Source: Candidatus Hydrogenedentota bacterium
GTDB taxonomy: Bacteria; Hydrogenedentota; Hydrogenedentia; Hydrogenedentales; CAITNO01
Direction of reading: 5' to 3'
DNA length: 48,794 bases
NCBI GenBank assembly: GCA_903902895.1
Contig: CAIUWO010000046.1
Location: forward strand, 1-48,794
A model generated the notes under the pieces. It saw nothing but the letters and a program-made list of their open reading frames with translations, was not told the origin of the DNA and searched no databases. Of the stretch, positions 25,222 to 33,401 are shown in pieces (position 1 is the first letter of the stretch; every line of letters starts with the position of its first letter). A program made the translations under genes and the position numbers.

Positions 25222-25967
25222 TCCTCAGCCCCCCCCAAAAGCTCCTCCAGTGCCCGACGTGCATTCCTGTTCGTTGGAATGCGCAGTGGAAAAGTGGAGG
25301 TGACGGCGTACCTGTCCTCGGAATCTTTGGGATTGGTCACCTCCAGTGTTATTTCGACCGCCTGGGGAAATCCCCACCGCTGCAGGTGGCGCTCCATGTA
25401 GACCGGGGGTTCGGGTTCGGGAGGTGTCTTGGGGTCCCAGTTTTCGCGCAAAGGAACCCATATGTAGCGGATGTTGAAGGCGGTGGCGTTATTCACCAGC
25501 ACTGTCCGGTACTTTCTGCCAAGTTTCATTCGGTCCTGTTTGACCGGCTTTCCATCCTGCGCGATGTCGGGCAGGGCCGATTCGACAAAGGCCTCCTCCC
25601 GCAGCACTTCATTCTTCCCACGATTGTAGGAGTATTCCACCCGCATGAGCCGTCGACTTTGACCCTCCTCCAGGTTTTCGGGCTGGGCCACGACAAACAT
25701 GGTTATGGAGTCGTCCTTGCCCTCGAACAGGTGGCCCGCCCGGGGAACCAGATTGCCGTACTCATAGGAGAAAATGGACATGAAGGCTCTCGCCTCAAGG
25801 TGCGCGTCAAACCCAGACTCCACCGTCCTCCACGCCCGCAGGGACGAGTTGAACAGGACATAGACTGAGGTCATAACGATGCTGAGCAGCATTGTGGCGA
25901 CAAGGAGTTCGGTGAGGGTGAAGCCTCGCCGCAGGCGCCTTCCCCGCCTGTCTGCAACGGCGCTCAT
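25218..25967 (-). CDS. gspJ: T2SS minor pseudopilin GspJ
   Basis: A 249-residue protein. A basic leader and the cleavage site 'RRG|FTLTELLVATMLLSIVMTSVY' with Glu at +5 define a type IV pilin-like signal. A long N-terminal helix and a beta-rich domain with 'GHLFEGKDDSITMFVVA' and 'LMRVEYSYNRG' match GspJ. It forms the tip complex with GspI and GspK. It overlaps gspI and gspK by 4 bases each (ATGA), so translation is coupled. Confidence 0.88.
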   Translation of the reverse strand: MSAVADRRGRRLRRGFTLTELLVATMLLSIVMTSVYVLFNSSLRAWRTVESGFDAHLEARAFMSIFSYEYGNLVPRAGHLFEGKDDSITMFVVAQPENLEEGQSRRLMRVEYSYNRGKNEVLREEAFVESALPDIAQDGKPVKQDRMKLGRKYRTVLVNNATAFNIRYIWVPLRENWDPKTPPEPEPPVYMERHLQRWGFPQAVEITLEVTNPKDSEDRYAVTSTFPLRIPTNRNARRALEELLGGAEE

Positions 25968-26437
25968 ATAGGCATTCCGTTCTCATCGGGCGGCATCCAG
26001 ACAAGGTCCCTCCGGAGCAGTGTCTCCGCAATGGCCGTAAAGGGCGTTCCCGCCCGCGACCATGTCACCTTGACGCCAAGTTTTCCAATGAACTTGACGT
26101 AGTTGGTCCTGAACTGCCGCATCTCCTCGGGGGTCATTGTGGACGGGAGTTCGGGCATTGGAATTTCCACCCGCAGCACTTCCCAGGAATAGGAAAATCT
26201 TTCGAAGGGGGGATCAAAGATCCCCTGCCCCTTCCCCTCGGGCTGTTCAAAGACAAGCATCCGGTCCGATATGACCTTCTCAATCAGGAACCGGGCCGTC
26301 GTGTAGTCCATCGCCTCGCCCCGGGCGAGAATGGCCTGCCGGATGGCCTCCTGGATTACCACCGTGCTGATGCTCAGCACCGCCATGGCCACGAGCGTCT
26401 CGACGAAAATGTAGCCCCTGCCGCAGCGGTCGCTCAT
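25964..26437 (-). CDS. gspI: T2SS minor pseudopilin GspI
   Basis: A 157-residue protein with prepilin signal 'CGRG|YIFVETLVAMAVLSIS', where +1 is Tyr instead of the usual Phe or Met and +5 is Glu. The rest is a small pilin domain containing 'FSYSWEVLRVEIPMP' and 'GVKVTWSRAGTPF', the latter typical of the GspI end. Position between gspH and gspJ supports the assignment. It overlaps both neighbours by 4 bases. Confidence 0.85.
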   Translation of the reverse strand: MSDRCGRGYIFVETLVAMAVLSISTVVIQEAIRQAILARGEAMDYTTARFLIEKVISDRMLVFEQPEGKGQGIFDPPFERFSYSWEVLRVEIPMPELPSTMTPEEMRQFRTNYVKFIGKLGVKVTWSRAGTPFTAIAETLLRRDLVWMPPDENGMPI

Positions 26438-26988
26438 TCCCGCACCTCTATTTTGCCCATGGGGCCAAGCACCATGATTTTATAGCTGCGGTTTCTGGCC
26501 CCGCCGTCCCGGACTGTGATAACCGCCTGGTCCGACGCCCCGTTTGGCTGGCAGGCAATAAATAGGGCCTTTCCGCCGCGGTCTTTCCTGGCCTTCAGAT
26601 TGGTGATGACAAAGCGCTCCGGAAGCTGCGTTTCGGCGCCCCAGGTTTCCGCAATGGGTTCAAACCTCTTCTCGCCGTCCTCCACTTTTGCCATTCGCAT
26701 CACCCAGTACAGGCCGTTTTTCGCGTCAATGTAGAGCCGGAATTCCCGGGACTCCCTGACCGACAACTCCTGGATGAAGCGGAGCGTTCCGATAAGACCG
26801 TTCCGCGCACTTCGCATCTGGATGCCGTTCATGGAGCGCACATACACGGGCACAATGCTTGCCGAGATAATCGCGAGCAGCGCAAGAACAACGATCAGTT
26901 CCAGAAAGGTAAAACCCGTCCGCACACGCAGTCCCGGAACCGGACCGCACCGCGTCGCACGGGCCTTGAGTATTTTCAGTGCAATCAT
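26434..26988 (-). CDS. gspH: T2SS minor pseudopilin GspH
   Basis: A 184-residue protein from the ATG at 26988; a TTG four codons upstream is an alternative. The prepilin signal is 'RTG|FTFLELIVVLALLAIISA' with Glu5, after an unusually long leader of about 25 residues. The GspH-type domain has 'LIGTLRFIQELSVRESREFRLYI' in two parts (helix then strand) and closes with 'GKIEVRE'. It probably primes pseudopilus assembly and bridges GspG to the tip. It begins 33 bases after the gspG stop. Confidence 0.82.
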   Translation of the reverse strand: MIALKILKARATRCGPVPGLRVRTGFTFLELIVVLALLAIISASIVPVYVRSMNGIQMRSARNGLIGTLRFIQELSVRESREFRLYIDAKNGLYWVMRMAKVEDGEKRFEPIAETWGAETQLPERFVITNLKARKDRGGKALFIACQPNGASDQAVITVRDGGARNRSYKIMVLGPMGKIEVRE

Positions 26989-27021
26989 GGGCTTCGCCAA
27001 GCCGCGATCCCGGACCCGCGG

Positions 27022-27444
27022 TTACTGGGATTGAGTCTTACCCCGGTTAGTGGTCGCGGACGGGTCCGCCGAATTTGAGGTGACATCGTCCTCATTTCCC
27101 GGCACGCCGTCGGGCCCGCCGGAGAATATTTTGTAGTCGGCCTTCATCATGTCCGTCGGGGGCGTGAAAATGTAAGGGTTTCCCCACGGGTCAGGCCGCA
27201 CCTCGCGGACATAGTTCCGCTTCCCACCCACAAGGTCATCAAGCGCCTTCGGATACTCATCATTGTTGTCCAGCGCGTACATGTCCACTGCGTTGCTGTA
27301 GCTCGCGATGTCACCCTTCGCGGCGCGGACCTGCGTGTCCCGGACGCGCCCGCTGTAGTTGAGCGCCACCATTCCGGCCAGAATGCCTATGATTACCGTG
27401 ACCAGAATCAGTTCGATGAGCGTAAAACCAGCGTTTGGCTTCAT
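27022..27444 (-). CDS. gspG: T2SS major pseudopilin GspG
   Basis: A 140-residue protein starting at the ATG preceded by GAGAAGGATCTT. A short leader precedes 'NAG|FTLIELILVTVIIGILAG' with Glu5. 'DMYALDNNDEYPKALDDLV', 'PDPWGNPYIF' and 'SGGPDGVPGNEDDVTS' are the hallmark GspG sequences; the last is the calcium-binding loop. It polymerises into the pseudopilus that pushes substrates through GspD. The N-terminal 23-residue in-frame extension is rejected because it would place a hydrophilic stretch before the leader. Confidence 0.95.
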   Translation of the reverse strand: MKPNAGFTLIELILVTVIIGILAGMVALNYSGRVRDTQVRAAKGDIASYSNAVDMYALDNNDEYPKALDDLVGGKRNYVREVRPDPWGNPYIFTPPTDMMKADYKIFSGGPDGVPGNEDDVTSNSADPSATTNRGKTQSQ

Positions 27445-27516
27445 AAGATCCTTCTCCAATGTTTCGCCGTGCCACACCCGGAATAACGCACCGGGCCGTC
27501 GCGGCGGGGACACCCG

Positions 27517-28731
27517 TCAGGTTCCCACGGTTGAACTCAGGTTGAGCATGGGCAGCAGCATGGCTATCACCAGGAAGCCCACAATCACGCCCATGATTAC
27601 AATCAGCAGCGGCTCGAAAAGGGCTGTCATCGCCTTTACCGCTCGGTCCACCTCCAAATCATACGCATCGGCAACACGTTTGGCCACAGTACCGACCCGC
27701 CCGCTCTCCTCGCCGACGGCGAACATGCTCATTACCATGGGCGGAAAGAACTTGCCGCGCCGCATGGTCTCGCTCAGGCTGTCGCCCTCGGTCACGCCAA
27801 TGTGCATCTGGCTGACCTCGTCGCGAATGTGCACATTGGTCATTGTTTCCGCCGTGATCTTTATGGAAGTCAGGATGGGGACCCCGTTGTCCATGAGCGT
27901 TCCCAAGGTCCGCGCAAACTTTGCCATTTCATACTTGAGGATGACCGACTTCACAACGGGCACCCTGAGCAGGAACCCGTGCAGCCGGCGCTGTCCCTCC
28001 TCGGTTTTGAACCACCGGACCAGCAGCACACCGAAGGTGACAAGCCCGGCCAGCACGGCCCACCACCAAGTCCCCATAAACTTGCACACGGCCATGACTA
28101 TCACGGTGGGCATGGGCAGTTGGGCGTGAAACTCCTCAAACACCTTGATGAATTTTGGAAACACGAACGAGACCAGGATGAAGATGGCTATGGAACCCAC
28201 GGTTGTCAGGAAGGCCGGGTAGACCATGGCGGACACGGCCTTGCCCCGGAGTTCCTCCTCCTGCTCCCCAAAGGAACATATGCGCCACAGGACTTCCTCC
28301 AGCATGCCGCCGGTCTCGCCGGCCCGGACAAGGCTGCAGTACATGGACGGAAACACGCTGGGGTGCTTGTCCATGGCCTCGGCCAAACTGTTACCCTTCT
28401 GAACATCATCGCGAAGCTGGTCTATAATCTTCGCAAGTTTCGGGTTTTCCGTCTGTTCCACCAGCGTGCGCATGGCGCGCGTAATCATCATCCCCGACTC
28501 GAGGAGATTGGCCAACTGGCGGAAGAACAGATTGCGGTCCTTGAGACGGACCCGCGCGAAGGCCTCGCGCAGCGTGTCCTTCTTTTCCTCCGCCTGGGTT
28601 TCCTCCACCCGGATGGGGAAATAACCCATATCACGCAGCCGCGCTATGGCGGAGCGCTGGTTTTCCGCCTCGATGACGCCCTTGGCAACCGCCCCGGGGC
28701 CTTTCTTTACCTCATACTGGAACTGGGGCAT
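27517..28731 (-). CDS. gspF: T2SS inner-membrane platform protein GspF
   Basis: A 404-residue protein, normal length. The ATG at 28731 is chosen because GGAAGG lies 5 bases upstream; a GTG two codons earlier is possible. Two T2SSF domains are present: 'LFFRQLANLLESGMMITRAM' to 'LRGKAVSAMVYPAFL' and 'KFARTLGTLMDNGVPILTSI' to 'MTALFEPLLIVIMGVIVGFL'. It has three transmembrane segments. GspF is the polytopic core of the assembly platform and transmits movement from the GspE ATPase. It overlaps the gspE 3' end by 20 bases. Confidence 0.95.
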   Translation of the reverse strand: MPQFQYEVKKGPGAVAKGVIEAENQRSAIARLRDMGYFPIRVEETQAEEKKDTLREAFARVRLKDRNLFFRQLANLLESGMMITRAMRTLVEQTENPKLAKIIDQLRDDVQKGNSLAEAMDKHPSVFPSMYCSLVRAGETGGMLEEVLWRICSFGEQEEELRGKAVSAMVYPAFLTTVGSIAIFILVSFVFPKFIKVFEEFHAQLPMPTVIVMAVCKFMGTWWWAVLAGLVTFGVLLVRWFKTEEGQRRLHGFLLRVPVVKSVILKYEMAKFARTLGTLMDNGVPILTSIKITAETMTNVHIRDEVSQMHIGVTEGDSLSETMRRGKFFPPMVMSMFAVGEESGRVGTVAKRVADAYDLEVDRAVKAMTALFEPLLIVIMGVIVGFLVIAMLLPMLNLSSTVGT

Positions 28732-30466
28732 GGCCACCTTCCAGTTCGAAGCCTATCGCCTCGGAATCCGCGGTCACCCTGAGCACCTCTTCCAGCGTTG
28801 TGTCGCCCGAATACATGCGCTGCCAGCCCGAAGACCGCAGTGTCTTCATTCCATTGCGCACGGCGACCTTCTTTATCTCCAGCGCGTTGGCCCGCTGCAC
28901 GGTCATCTCCTTGATCTGCTCTGTGAACGCCAGTATTTCGTAGGTGGCCAGCCGGCCGCGGTAGCCGGTGTGGCGGCATTCGTCGCACCCGACCCCCATG
29001 CGGAAAGTGCCGCCCTTCATGTGTTCGGGCCCGATGCCGAATTCATGGCGCAGCACTGTAAGGTCAGGCACGTGTTCTGCGCCGCAATGGCGGCAAATTC
29101 GGCGCACCAGGCGCTGGGCAATGGAGGCGATCATTGTGCTGGAAATGAGGAACGGCTCGACGCCCATGTCGACCAGACGGGTCACGGCGCCCGCGGAGTC
29201 ATTCGTGTGCAGCGTGCTGAGCACCAAATGGCCGGTGAGGCTGGACCGGATCGCCATCTCCGCCGTCTCATGGTCGCGTATTTCGCCAACGAGCATGATG
29301 TCCGGATCGTGGCGCAGCATGGACCGCAACCCGAGCGCGAAGTCGAACCCAATCTTGGGCTGCACCTGCATCTGCGAAATCCCGGCCAACTGATACTCGA
29401 TGGGATCCTCAATGGTGATGATCTTCCGGTCCACCTGGTTCAGCTTCGCCAGCGCCGCATACAAGGTTGTTGTCTTGCCGCTGCCCGTGGGACCCGTCAC
29501 CAGAATGATCCCGTGCGGCTTGCTGATAAGCCGGCTGAATATCTCCATATCCTCCGGAAGAAAGCCGAGCTGGTCCAGGGTCATGGCCATTGAGGTGCGG
29601 CTCAGGATGCGGATGTTCACCGATTCCCCATGGGGGGTCGGCAGGATGGACACGCGCAGGTCATAATGAGCGTCACCGAAGGATGCCAGGATTTTTCCGT
29701 CCTGCGGAAGCCGCTTTTCAGCGATGTTCAGATTGGCCATAATCTTTATTCGGGACACAATGGCCGAATGAAAACCCCGAATCGAGGGCGGTGTCGGCGC
29801 CTGGTGGAGTATGCCGTCAATACGGTAGCGCACCCGCAGACTTTCCTCGAAGGGCTCGATATGGATGTCCGTCGTGTCCGACTGTATGGCTTCAAGGATC
29901 AACTCGTTTACAAACTTGATGATCGACGCGTCAATGCTGTCATCACCGAGGTCGGAGTTGATCTGCACCCCTTCCAGGTTCACCACCCCCTCCATGCCGT
30001 CGGCGTTGATGAGAATCTTCTCCATCGTGTCCGCGCCGACGCCGTACAGGTCCTTGGTGACCCGGCTAATTTCCTGGGGGGTGGTCACAACCGCCTCAAC
30101 CCGCCGCTTCAGCACCAGCCTGATGTCATCGAGCAGTTGGGCATTGAGCGGTTCACTGATGGCGACCACAAGCACGCCGTTACGCTCCTGAATGGGCACA
30201 AATCCGTAGTGGGTGGCAAACCTTGCGGGAACCTTTGCCATGAGTTCCGGGGGGATCTCCATCTTGGAGGGGAGGACAAAACGCATCTCGCAAAAGTCCG
30301 CCAGCTTTTGGTAGACCTGCTCCGGTGACGCGAAGCCCAACTGGCAGATAACCGGCAGCAGATTGCCCCCGCTCTTGGCCGCCTCGCTCTTCGCCCTATC
30401 CATGCGGGTCTCATCGACCAAGCCTTGACGGATTAGATACTGTTCAAGACCGCTGTATGCTGCCAC
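28712..30466 (-). CDS. gspE: T2SS assembly ATPase GspE
   Basis: A 584-residue protein from the GTG at 30466, chosen because GGGAG lies 8 bases upstream; an in-frame TTG at 30490 would add 8 residues. An N-terminal MshEN-like domain (about 1-140) precedes the ATPase: Walker A GPTGSGKTTT (325-334), Asp box 'LRSMLRHDPDIMLVGEIRD', His box 'LTGHLVLSTLHTNDS', and a tetracysteine zinc site CRHC...CDEC. It powers pseudopilus assembly from the cytoplasm. It is the first secretion gene of the block, 80 bases downstream of the anti-sigma-like gene. Confidence 0.95.
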   Translation of the reverse strand: MAAYSGLEQYLIRQGLVDETRMDRAKSEAAKSGGNLLPVICQLGFASPEQVYQKLADFCEMRFVLPSKMEIPPELMAKVPARFATHYGFVPIQERNGVLVVAISEPLNAQLLDDIRLVLKRRVEAVVTTPQEISRVTKDLYGVGADTMEKILINADGMEGVVNLEGVQINSDLGDDSIDASIIKFVNELILEAIQSDTTDIHIEPFEESLRVRYRIDGILHQAPTPPSIRGFHSAIVSRIKIMANLNIAEKRLPQDGKILASFGDAHYDLRVSILPTPHGESVNIRILSRTSMAMTLDQLGFLPEDMEIFSRLISKPHGIILVTGPTGSGKTTTLYAALAKLNQVDRKIITIEDPIEYQLAGISQMQVQPKIGFDFALGLRSMLRHDPDIMLVGEIRDHETAEMAIRSSLTGHLVLSTLHTNDSAGAVTRLVDMGVEPFLISSTMIASIAQRLVRRICRHCGAEHVPDLTVLRHEFGIGPEHMKGGTFRMGVGCDECRHTGYRGRLATYEILAFTEQIKEMTVQRANALEIKKVAVRNGMKTLRSSGWQRMYSGDTTLEEVLRVTADSEAIGFELEGGHAPVPV

Positions 30467-30507
30467 GCCGGAGGCTCCCAATCTTTGCAAGTGGTTTATT
30501 TATCAAC

Positions 30508-30536
30508 ATGTTAACACAGCAGGAACCGAAGCGCAA
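30508..30536 (-). promoter_or_regulatory. Candidate promoter in front of gspE
   Basis: On the minus strand TTGCGC (30536-30531), a 17-base spacer and TAACAT (30513-30508), with a predicted start near 30501 and a 35-base leader to the GTG. The match is moderate; it is the only sigma70-like pair seen between the anti-sigma-like gene and gspE. Confidence 0.35.
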
Positions 30537-30546
30537 ACAGCAATAC

Positions 30547-31596
30547 TCACGGCGTGTCCACGACAAGCTTGGCCAGGGCCTCCTGTGCGCTCGCTGCGAC
30601 AGTGGCATGCTTGCTCGTGGCGGCCTCATTATAGAAAAGCCGGGCCCTCCCGGCATCGCACAGGTCATCCCTGCACGCGTTTCCAAGGGCAAGCGTCACC
30701 TGCGCCACGGCGGCCGGGTCGCTGCAGCGGTTTCGGACCCGTTCCAGCGCCATAACGTGGGATGCGCCGTCAAGTTGTCCCGGCAGTCCCACCATCCCCC
30801 GCATCTCGTTCATTGCCACTGAAGCAACCAATGACTCAGGATACTGCGCCATAAGCCGCTCGCATTGCTCAAAGGCATTGCCTGGATGGCTGCGTATCGC
30901 GTCCAGCGCATACATGGGGGCGTATCCCGCACGCCGGGCCTCGTCAAGGAGATTAAAGCGCTGTATGCTTTCGGGGTTGTCCATAAATGCGTTCGGATAC
31001 TTTGTGCGCAGCCGGTCGTAGGCCGCATAGGCCTCCGGATACCGTTGAAACTCGCTGAATTCAATGTTAGCGAGCAACTGCAGCGCCTCACCCGCCGCCG
31101 AATCTTCCGAGGTGGCGGCAAGGGCCTGCTCCAAAACGCTCCGGGCACCGGCCATGTCACGTGCTGCCATCAGGCCGTTGGCCTTTGAAATGGCCTCTTG
31201 CACCGCAGAATCGGCAACCGCCACAGGCGCCCGGGCCGAATTGACTGCAGGCTGGGGACCATAAGCCGGAACACCCGGCACCGAAACAAAGAGGATTAGC
31301 GCCGCACCCGCCGCCACGGCGGCAGTGGAAACCCAGCGCCAGGAAACGCCAGCCCTGCGCGGCGCGCCCAGTTCCACAAGACGGGCGTGCAGCAACGGCA
31401 CCAGGTCACCTGTGAATTCAGGAGTTTCGAGGCGTACAGCGCACCGCACCCGGTCAAGGGTTTCGGCCTCCCGCCGCAGTGCGGGATCATCGGATATGGC
31501 GCTGTCCAACGCCGCCCGCTCCGCCTTTTCCAGCGGTTCATAGAGCGATGCGGCCAGCAGTGCCTCAATCTTCCGTCTTTTCGTCCAAAGAATCAT
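30547..31596 (-). CDS. Anti-sigma-factor-like membrane protein with TPR-type periplasmic domain
   Basis: A 349-residue protein. The N-terminal 65 residues are helical and charged ('RRKIEALLAASLYEPLEKAERAALD') and resemble the sigma-binding part of anti-sigma factors, without the zinc HxxxCxxC motif. One transmembrane helix (about residues 88-106) is followed by tetratricopeptide-like helices ('LMAARDMAGARSVLEQAL', 'EALQLLANIEFSEFQRYPEAYAAYDRL', and a C-terminal repeat). Its start overlaps the sigma gene stop by 4 bases, the usual arrangement for a sigma/anti-sigma pair. Function is inferred from layout and topology. Confidence 0.65.
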   Translation of the reverse strand: MILWTKRRKIEALLAASLYEPLEKAERAALDSAISDDPALRREAETLDRVRCAVRLETPEFTGDLVPLLHARLVELGAPRRAGVSWRWVSTAAVAAGAALILFVSVPGVPAYGPQPAVNSARAPVAVADSAVQEAISKANGLMAARDMAGARSVLEQALAATSEDSAAGEALQLLANIEFSEFQRYPEAYAAYDRLRTKYPNAFMDNPESIQRFNLLDEARRAGYAPMYALDAIRSHPGNAFEQCERLMAQYPESLVASVAMNEMRGMVGLPGQLDGASHVMALERVRNRCSDPAAVAQVTLALGNACRDDLCDAGRARLFYNEAATSKHATVAASAQEALAKLVVDTP

Positions 31597-32225
31597 TGCG
31601 TTTCGCCCCGATGGTTTCGACTGTCGTCCGGCATCAAATCACCCAATTCATCGCGCAACTTTTTCAGCGCGCGAAACAGGTGAACCTTGACGCTGCCCAC
31701 AGTGCAACCCAGTTCTTCGGCAATCTCGGCAAGTGAAAATTCTTCAAAATGTCGCAGCACAAACACCGTCCGCTGCATCCTGGACAGCTTCACCAGCGCG
31801 CCGCGCACCCGGGCTTCCATCTCCCGGCCGCGCACCACACTTTCCGTGCTGTCCACCGTCGGCTCCACGGCCGCGCCTTCTGTCTGTCTGACAAAAGCCT
31901 CGTCCAGCGGTTCCTGCCGCCGCCGGTTTCTCCGGCGCAAGTGGTCAATCGCCTGGTTTGTCGTCAGGCGAAGAAGCCACGAAATGAAACTTCCCGTCGG
32001 CGCCCATGTGCCAATCTTCTGATAGGCCTTGACTAGCGCGTCCTGTGTGACATCCAGCGCGTCCTCGCGATTTCCAGTAACCCGGTAAGCCGTTGCGTAG
32101 ACACGACCCTGATATCGCCGCACGATCTCCTCAAATGCGGCCACATCACCACGCCCGGCGGCAAGCGCCAGAGCTGTGTCGTCTGTTCCGGAACGTTCCG
32201 GACGGGCTGTGTTCATATCACTCAT
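31593..32225 (-). CDS. ECF-type RNA polymerase sigma factor
   Basis: A 210-residue protein. Region 2 spans about residues 22-95 ('AFEEIVRRYQGRVYATAYR', 'REDALDVTQDALVKAYQKIG', 'FISWLLRLTTNQAIDHLRRR') and region 4 about 140-195 ('MQRTVFVLRHFEEFSLAEI', 'GCTVGSVKVHLFRALKKLR'). There is no region 3, typical of extracytoplasmic-function sigma factors. It is encoded just before its likely anti-sigma partner and the T2SS genes, so it may control them or an envelope response. The 157-base gap upstream (32226-32382) contains a TACAAT but no matched -35. The exact start (ATG at 32225, or a second ATG three codons later) is uncertain. Confidence 0.92.
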   Translation of the reverse strand: MSDMNTARPERSGTDDTALALAAGRGDVAAFEEIVRRYQGRVYATAYRVTGNREDALDVTQDALVKAYQKIGTWAPTGSFISWLLRLTTNQAIDHLRRRNRRRQEPLDEAFVRQTEGAAVEPTVDSTESVVRGREMEARVRGALVKLSRMQRTVFVLRHFEEFSLAEIAEELGCTVGSVKVHLFRALKKLRDELGDLMPDDSRNHRGETQ

Positions 32226-32382
32226 CTTGGCAAACGTTTTCCGGGGACAAAAGGTTTACAACAAATATTCCCGCTGCCCCTCTGTGGACAGGCCTCCATT
32301 GAATCCTCCATTACATTGTACACTTTGCGGGGTATTCTTTCAGAAACCGTCATCGTGGCGCATCGAATGGTTTCCTTTTCCA

Positions 32383-33393
32383 TTACGCAAGAAACAGGTA
32401 ATCCTCGCATTCCCGAAATCCCCGAGGATGCAACCGGTCTCGTATATCGTCGCGGGCGCCCGGTGTCCCCACCATGATCACGATAAAGCAGGCGCCAGGC
32501 GACGGCAGCTCTTCCGGTGCGATGACGCGCAGGCCGTGAATCACCCTGCCTATCTTGCGGGAATTAATATCCACGACGGCGACCGGGGCCGCACTCCCCC
32601 ACTCCCGCAACCAGCGTTTGCCCACCTCTCCGGCTCCCCATTGGTAAAGCGGCCGCCCCATCCTTGCGGGCAGCTGCGCCAAATAGTGGCGCTTGAGGGC
32701 ACGAAACGCCGCCTCCTCATAGCGTGGGTCATTCATGGACAAGCGCCCGGGGTGGTCATGCCAGTTCAAAATTACCGCATCGGGTTTGGCAAAGCGTGCA
32801 CCGGCCAGTAAAAGGCGCATGACGATGTCGTAGTCTTCCGGCCAGGGGCATTCCTGATAGCCGCCAATGCGGTCATACCAACTCCGCGAAATCATGAAAG
32901 TGGGATGCGGCAGTGGACATTCAACGAATATCTCACGCGCGATGGCTTGGTGGTTGACCAGGGCATTGATCCATTGCTCGTAGCGGCGCCGCCCTGAACC
33001 CACGCGGTCGCCTATCATGCAGACGCGCCCCCCACAAAGGCCCAACCCGGGGTCGGATGCAAAACAGGCCAGTTGAAGGCGCAACCTTTGGGGTCCGGAG
33101 AAGTCATCCGCATCCATACGGGCCAGGAATTTCCCTCTGGCTTGCGTTGCCGCCGCCTGCAGCGCATCCACAATCCCCCGGTGTTCCATGCGAACAGGGT
33201 GGATGCGCGGGTCTTCCCGCGCACAGTCTACCAGAATCTCGAGCGAATCATCGCTCGAACCGTCATCCACGGCGAGCAGTTCCCATGACTCGAAATCCTG
33301 TCCACGTATGGAATCCAGCGCCGTTTTAAGCGTCTGCGCGGCGTTAAACACAGGCATGAGGATCGACACTTCCGGCACACCCATCAAGCGCAT
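32383..33393 (-). CDS. Family 2 glycosyltransferase with C-terminal Rossmann-like domain
   Basis: A 336-residue protein. The N-terminal GT2 (GT-A) domain has 'VSILMPVFNAAQTLKTALDS', 'LLAVDDGSSDDS' and the metal-binding 'ARMDADDF'. After about residue 245 a separate domain begins, 'LYQWGAGEVGKRWLREWG', a GxGxxG nucleotide-binding signature, followed by 'VAVVDINSRKIGRVIHG' and ending at the C-terminus. No transmembrane segments are present, so it acts in the cytoplasm on a nucleotide-sugar donor. It follows the GH51 gene by 8 bases on the same strand. The acceptor is unknown. Confidence 0.88.
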   Translation of the reverse strand: MRLMGVPEVSILMPVFNAAQTLKTALDSIRGQDFESWELLAVDDGSSDDSLEILVDCAREDPRIHPVRMEHRGIVDALQAAATQARGKFLARMDADDFSGPQRLRLQLACFASDPGLGLCGGRVCMIGDRVGSGRRRYEQWINALVNHQAIAREIFVECPLPHPTFMISRSWYDRIGGYQECPWPEDYDIVMRLLLAGARFAKPDAVILNWHDHPGRLSMNDPRYEEAAFRALKRHYLAQLPARMGRPLYQWGAGEVGKRWLREWGSAAPVAVVDINSRKIGRVIHGLRVIAPEELPSPGACFIVIMVGTPGARDDIRDRLHPRGFRECEDYLFLA

Positions 33394-33401
33394 ATCCCGA
33401 C

